This document shows positions 63,816-64,000 of a stretch of 64,000 nt of DNA, piece by piece. Numbering within the stretch: position 1 is the stretch's first letter; every line of letters starts with the position of its first letter. The position numbers and the translations under genes were made by a program. This DNA is from Fasciolopsis buskii (lineage: Eukaryota; Platyhelminthes; Trematoda; Plagiorchiida; Fasciolidae), in the NCBI GenBank assembly GCA_008360955.1, contig LUCM01001760.1:50240-114239 (forward strand). Direction: 5' to 3'. The notes under the pieces were generated by a model. That model worked only from the letters and a program-made list of their open reading frames with translations. It ran no database searches and was not told the origin of the DNA.

Positions 63816-64000
63816 GCGCGAATTCAGGAATCGAGTAGAGTAATTCAGCTAACTGCGCCAAACTTCTCGTCAAGATATTTTCCTCGCAATTCAGGAGACG
63901 AAGCAGCTCAAGCTGTGGGTCAACGTGGTGTAGGAATAGTCTTTAGTGAGAAGGTTGAGGAAGCCCTTTTAGACTGGATCCCAGTCAACAGTCGCTTGTG
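63816..64000 (+). mobile_element. RTE-type LINE, copy 4 (endonuclease start, runs off the window)
   Basis: From about 63,819 the sequence restarts inside the endonuclease: RIQESSRVIQLTAPNFSS, then SGDEAAQAVGQRGVGIVF and ALLDWIPVNSRL up to the window end. It parallels 62,925-63,090 of copy 3 in the same orientation and is better preserved there, so it represents a second insertion or a rearranged tandem. Confidence 0.8.

Overview
The window looks like nuclear DNA from a parasitic flatworm, most likely a trematode. It has two multi-exon genes with GT-AG introns of up to 12 kb, long AT-leaning gene-less stretches, and a dense load of decayed retrotransposons. The retrotransposons resemble the RTE-type and CR1/Jockey-type LINEs and the CsRn1-like Ty3/gypsy elements known from flukes. 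Nothing in it looks bacterial, viral or plasmid-like. The species call is an inference from these families, because no database search was possible.

Layout. Positions 1-31,700 hold no gene I can recognise. This part contains tRNA-like SINE-type fragments (about 8.0, 10.15, 11.3 and 26.8 kb), two decayed RTE-type LINEs in the same orientation (17.75-19.4 and 19.63-21.29 kb, the second interrupted by an insertion), two coding-like but unidentified stretches on the minus strand (about 11.8-12.0 and 22.1-22.6 kb), and a strong short hairpin at 28.13 kb. Positions 31,724-48,371 (+) are a protocadherin-type cell-adhesion gene rebuilt here as three exons that join in frame into 1,168 residues: signal peptide, seven cadherin repeats, one membrane segment and a short tail. 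Its first intron (12 kb) carries an antisense CR1/Jockey-like LINE. Positions 61,679-49,037 (-) are a gene for a TFB1M-type mitochondrial 12S rRNA dimethyladenosine transferase, rebuilt as five well-supported exons plus a probable 12-codon first exon (398 residues in all). Its 7.4 kb fourth intron holds a deleted Ty3/gypsy element with a probable 3' LTR and two CR1/Jockey-like LINE copies, all on the plus strand. Positions 62.8-64.0 kb hold one internally deleted RTE endonuclease copy joined head-to-tail to a second copy that runs off the window.

The two genes are convergent, with stop codons 665 bp apart. They have no evident functional link: one product is a surface adhesion protein, the other a mitochondrial ribosome-assembly or transcription-related methyltransferase. 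The main value of the window is the two splice reconstructions, which no single open reading frame reveals, and the record of nested and truncated retroelements. I did not find a convincing novel system. The best leads are unidentified coding-like stretches and a dispersed repeat shared between 20.0 and 50.1 kb.
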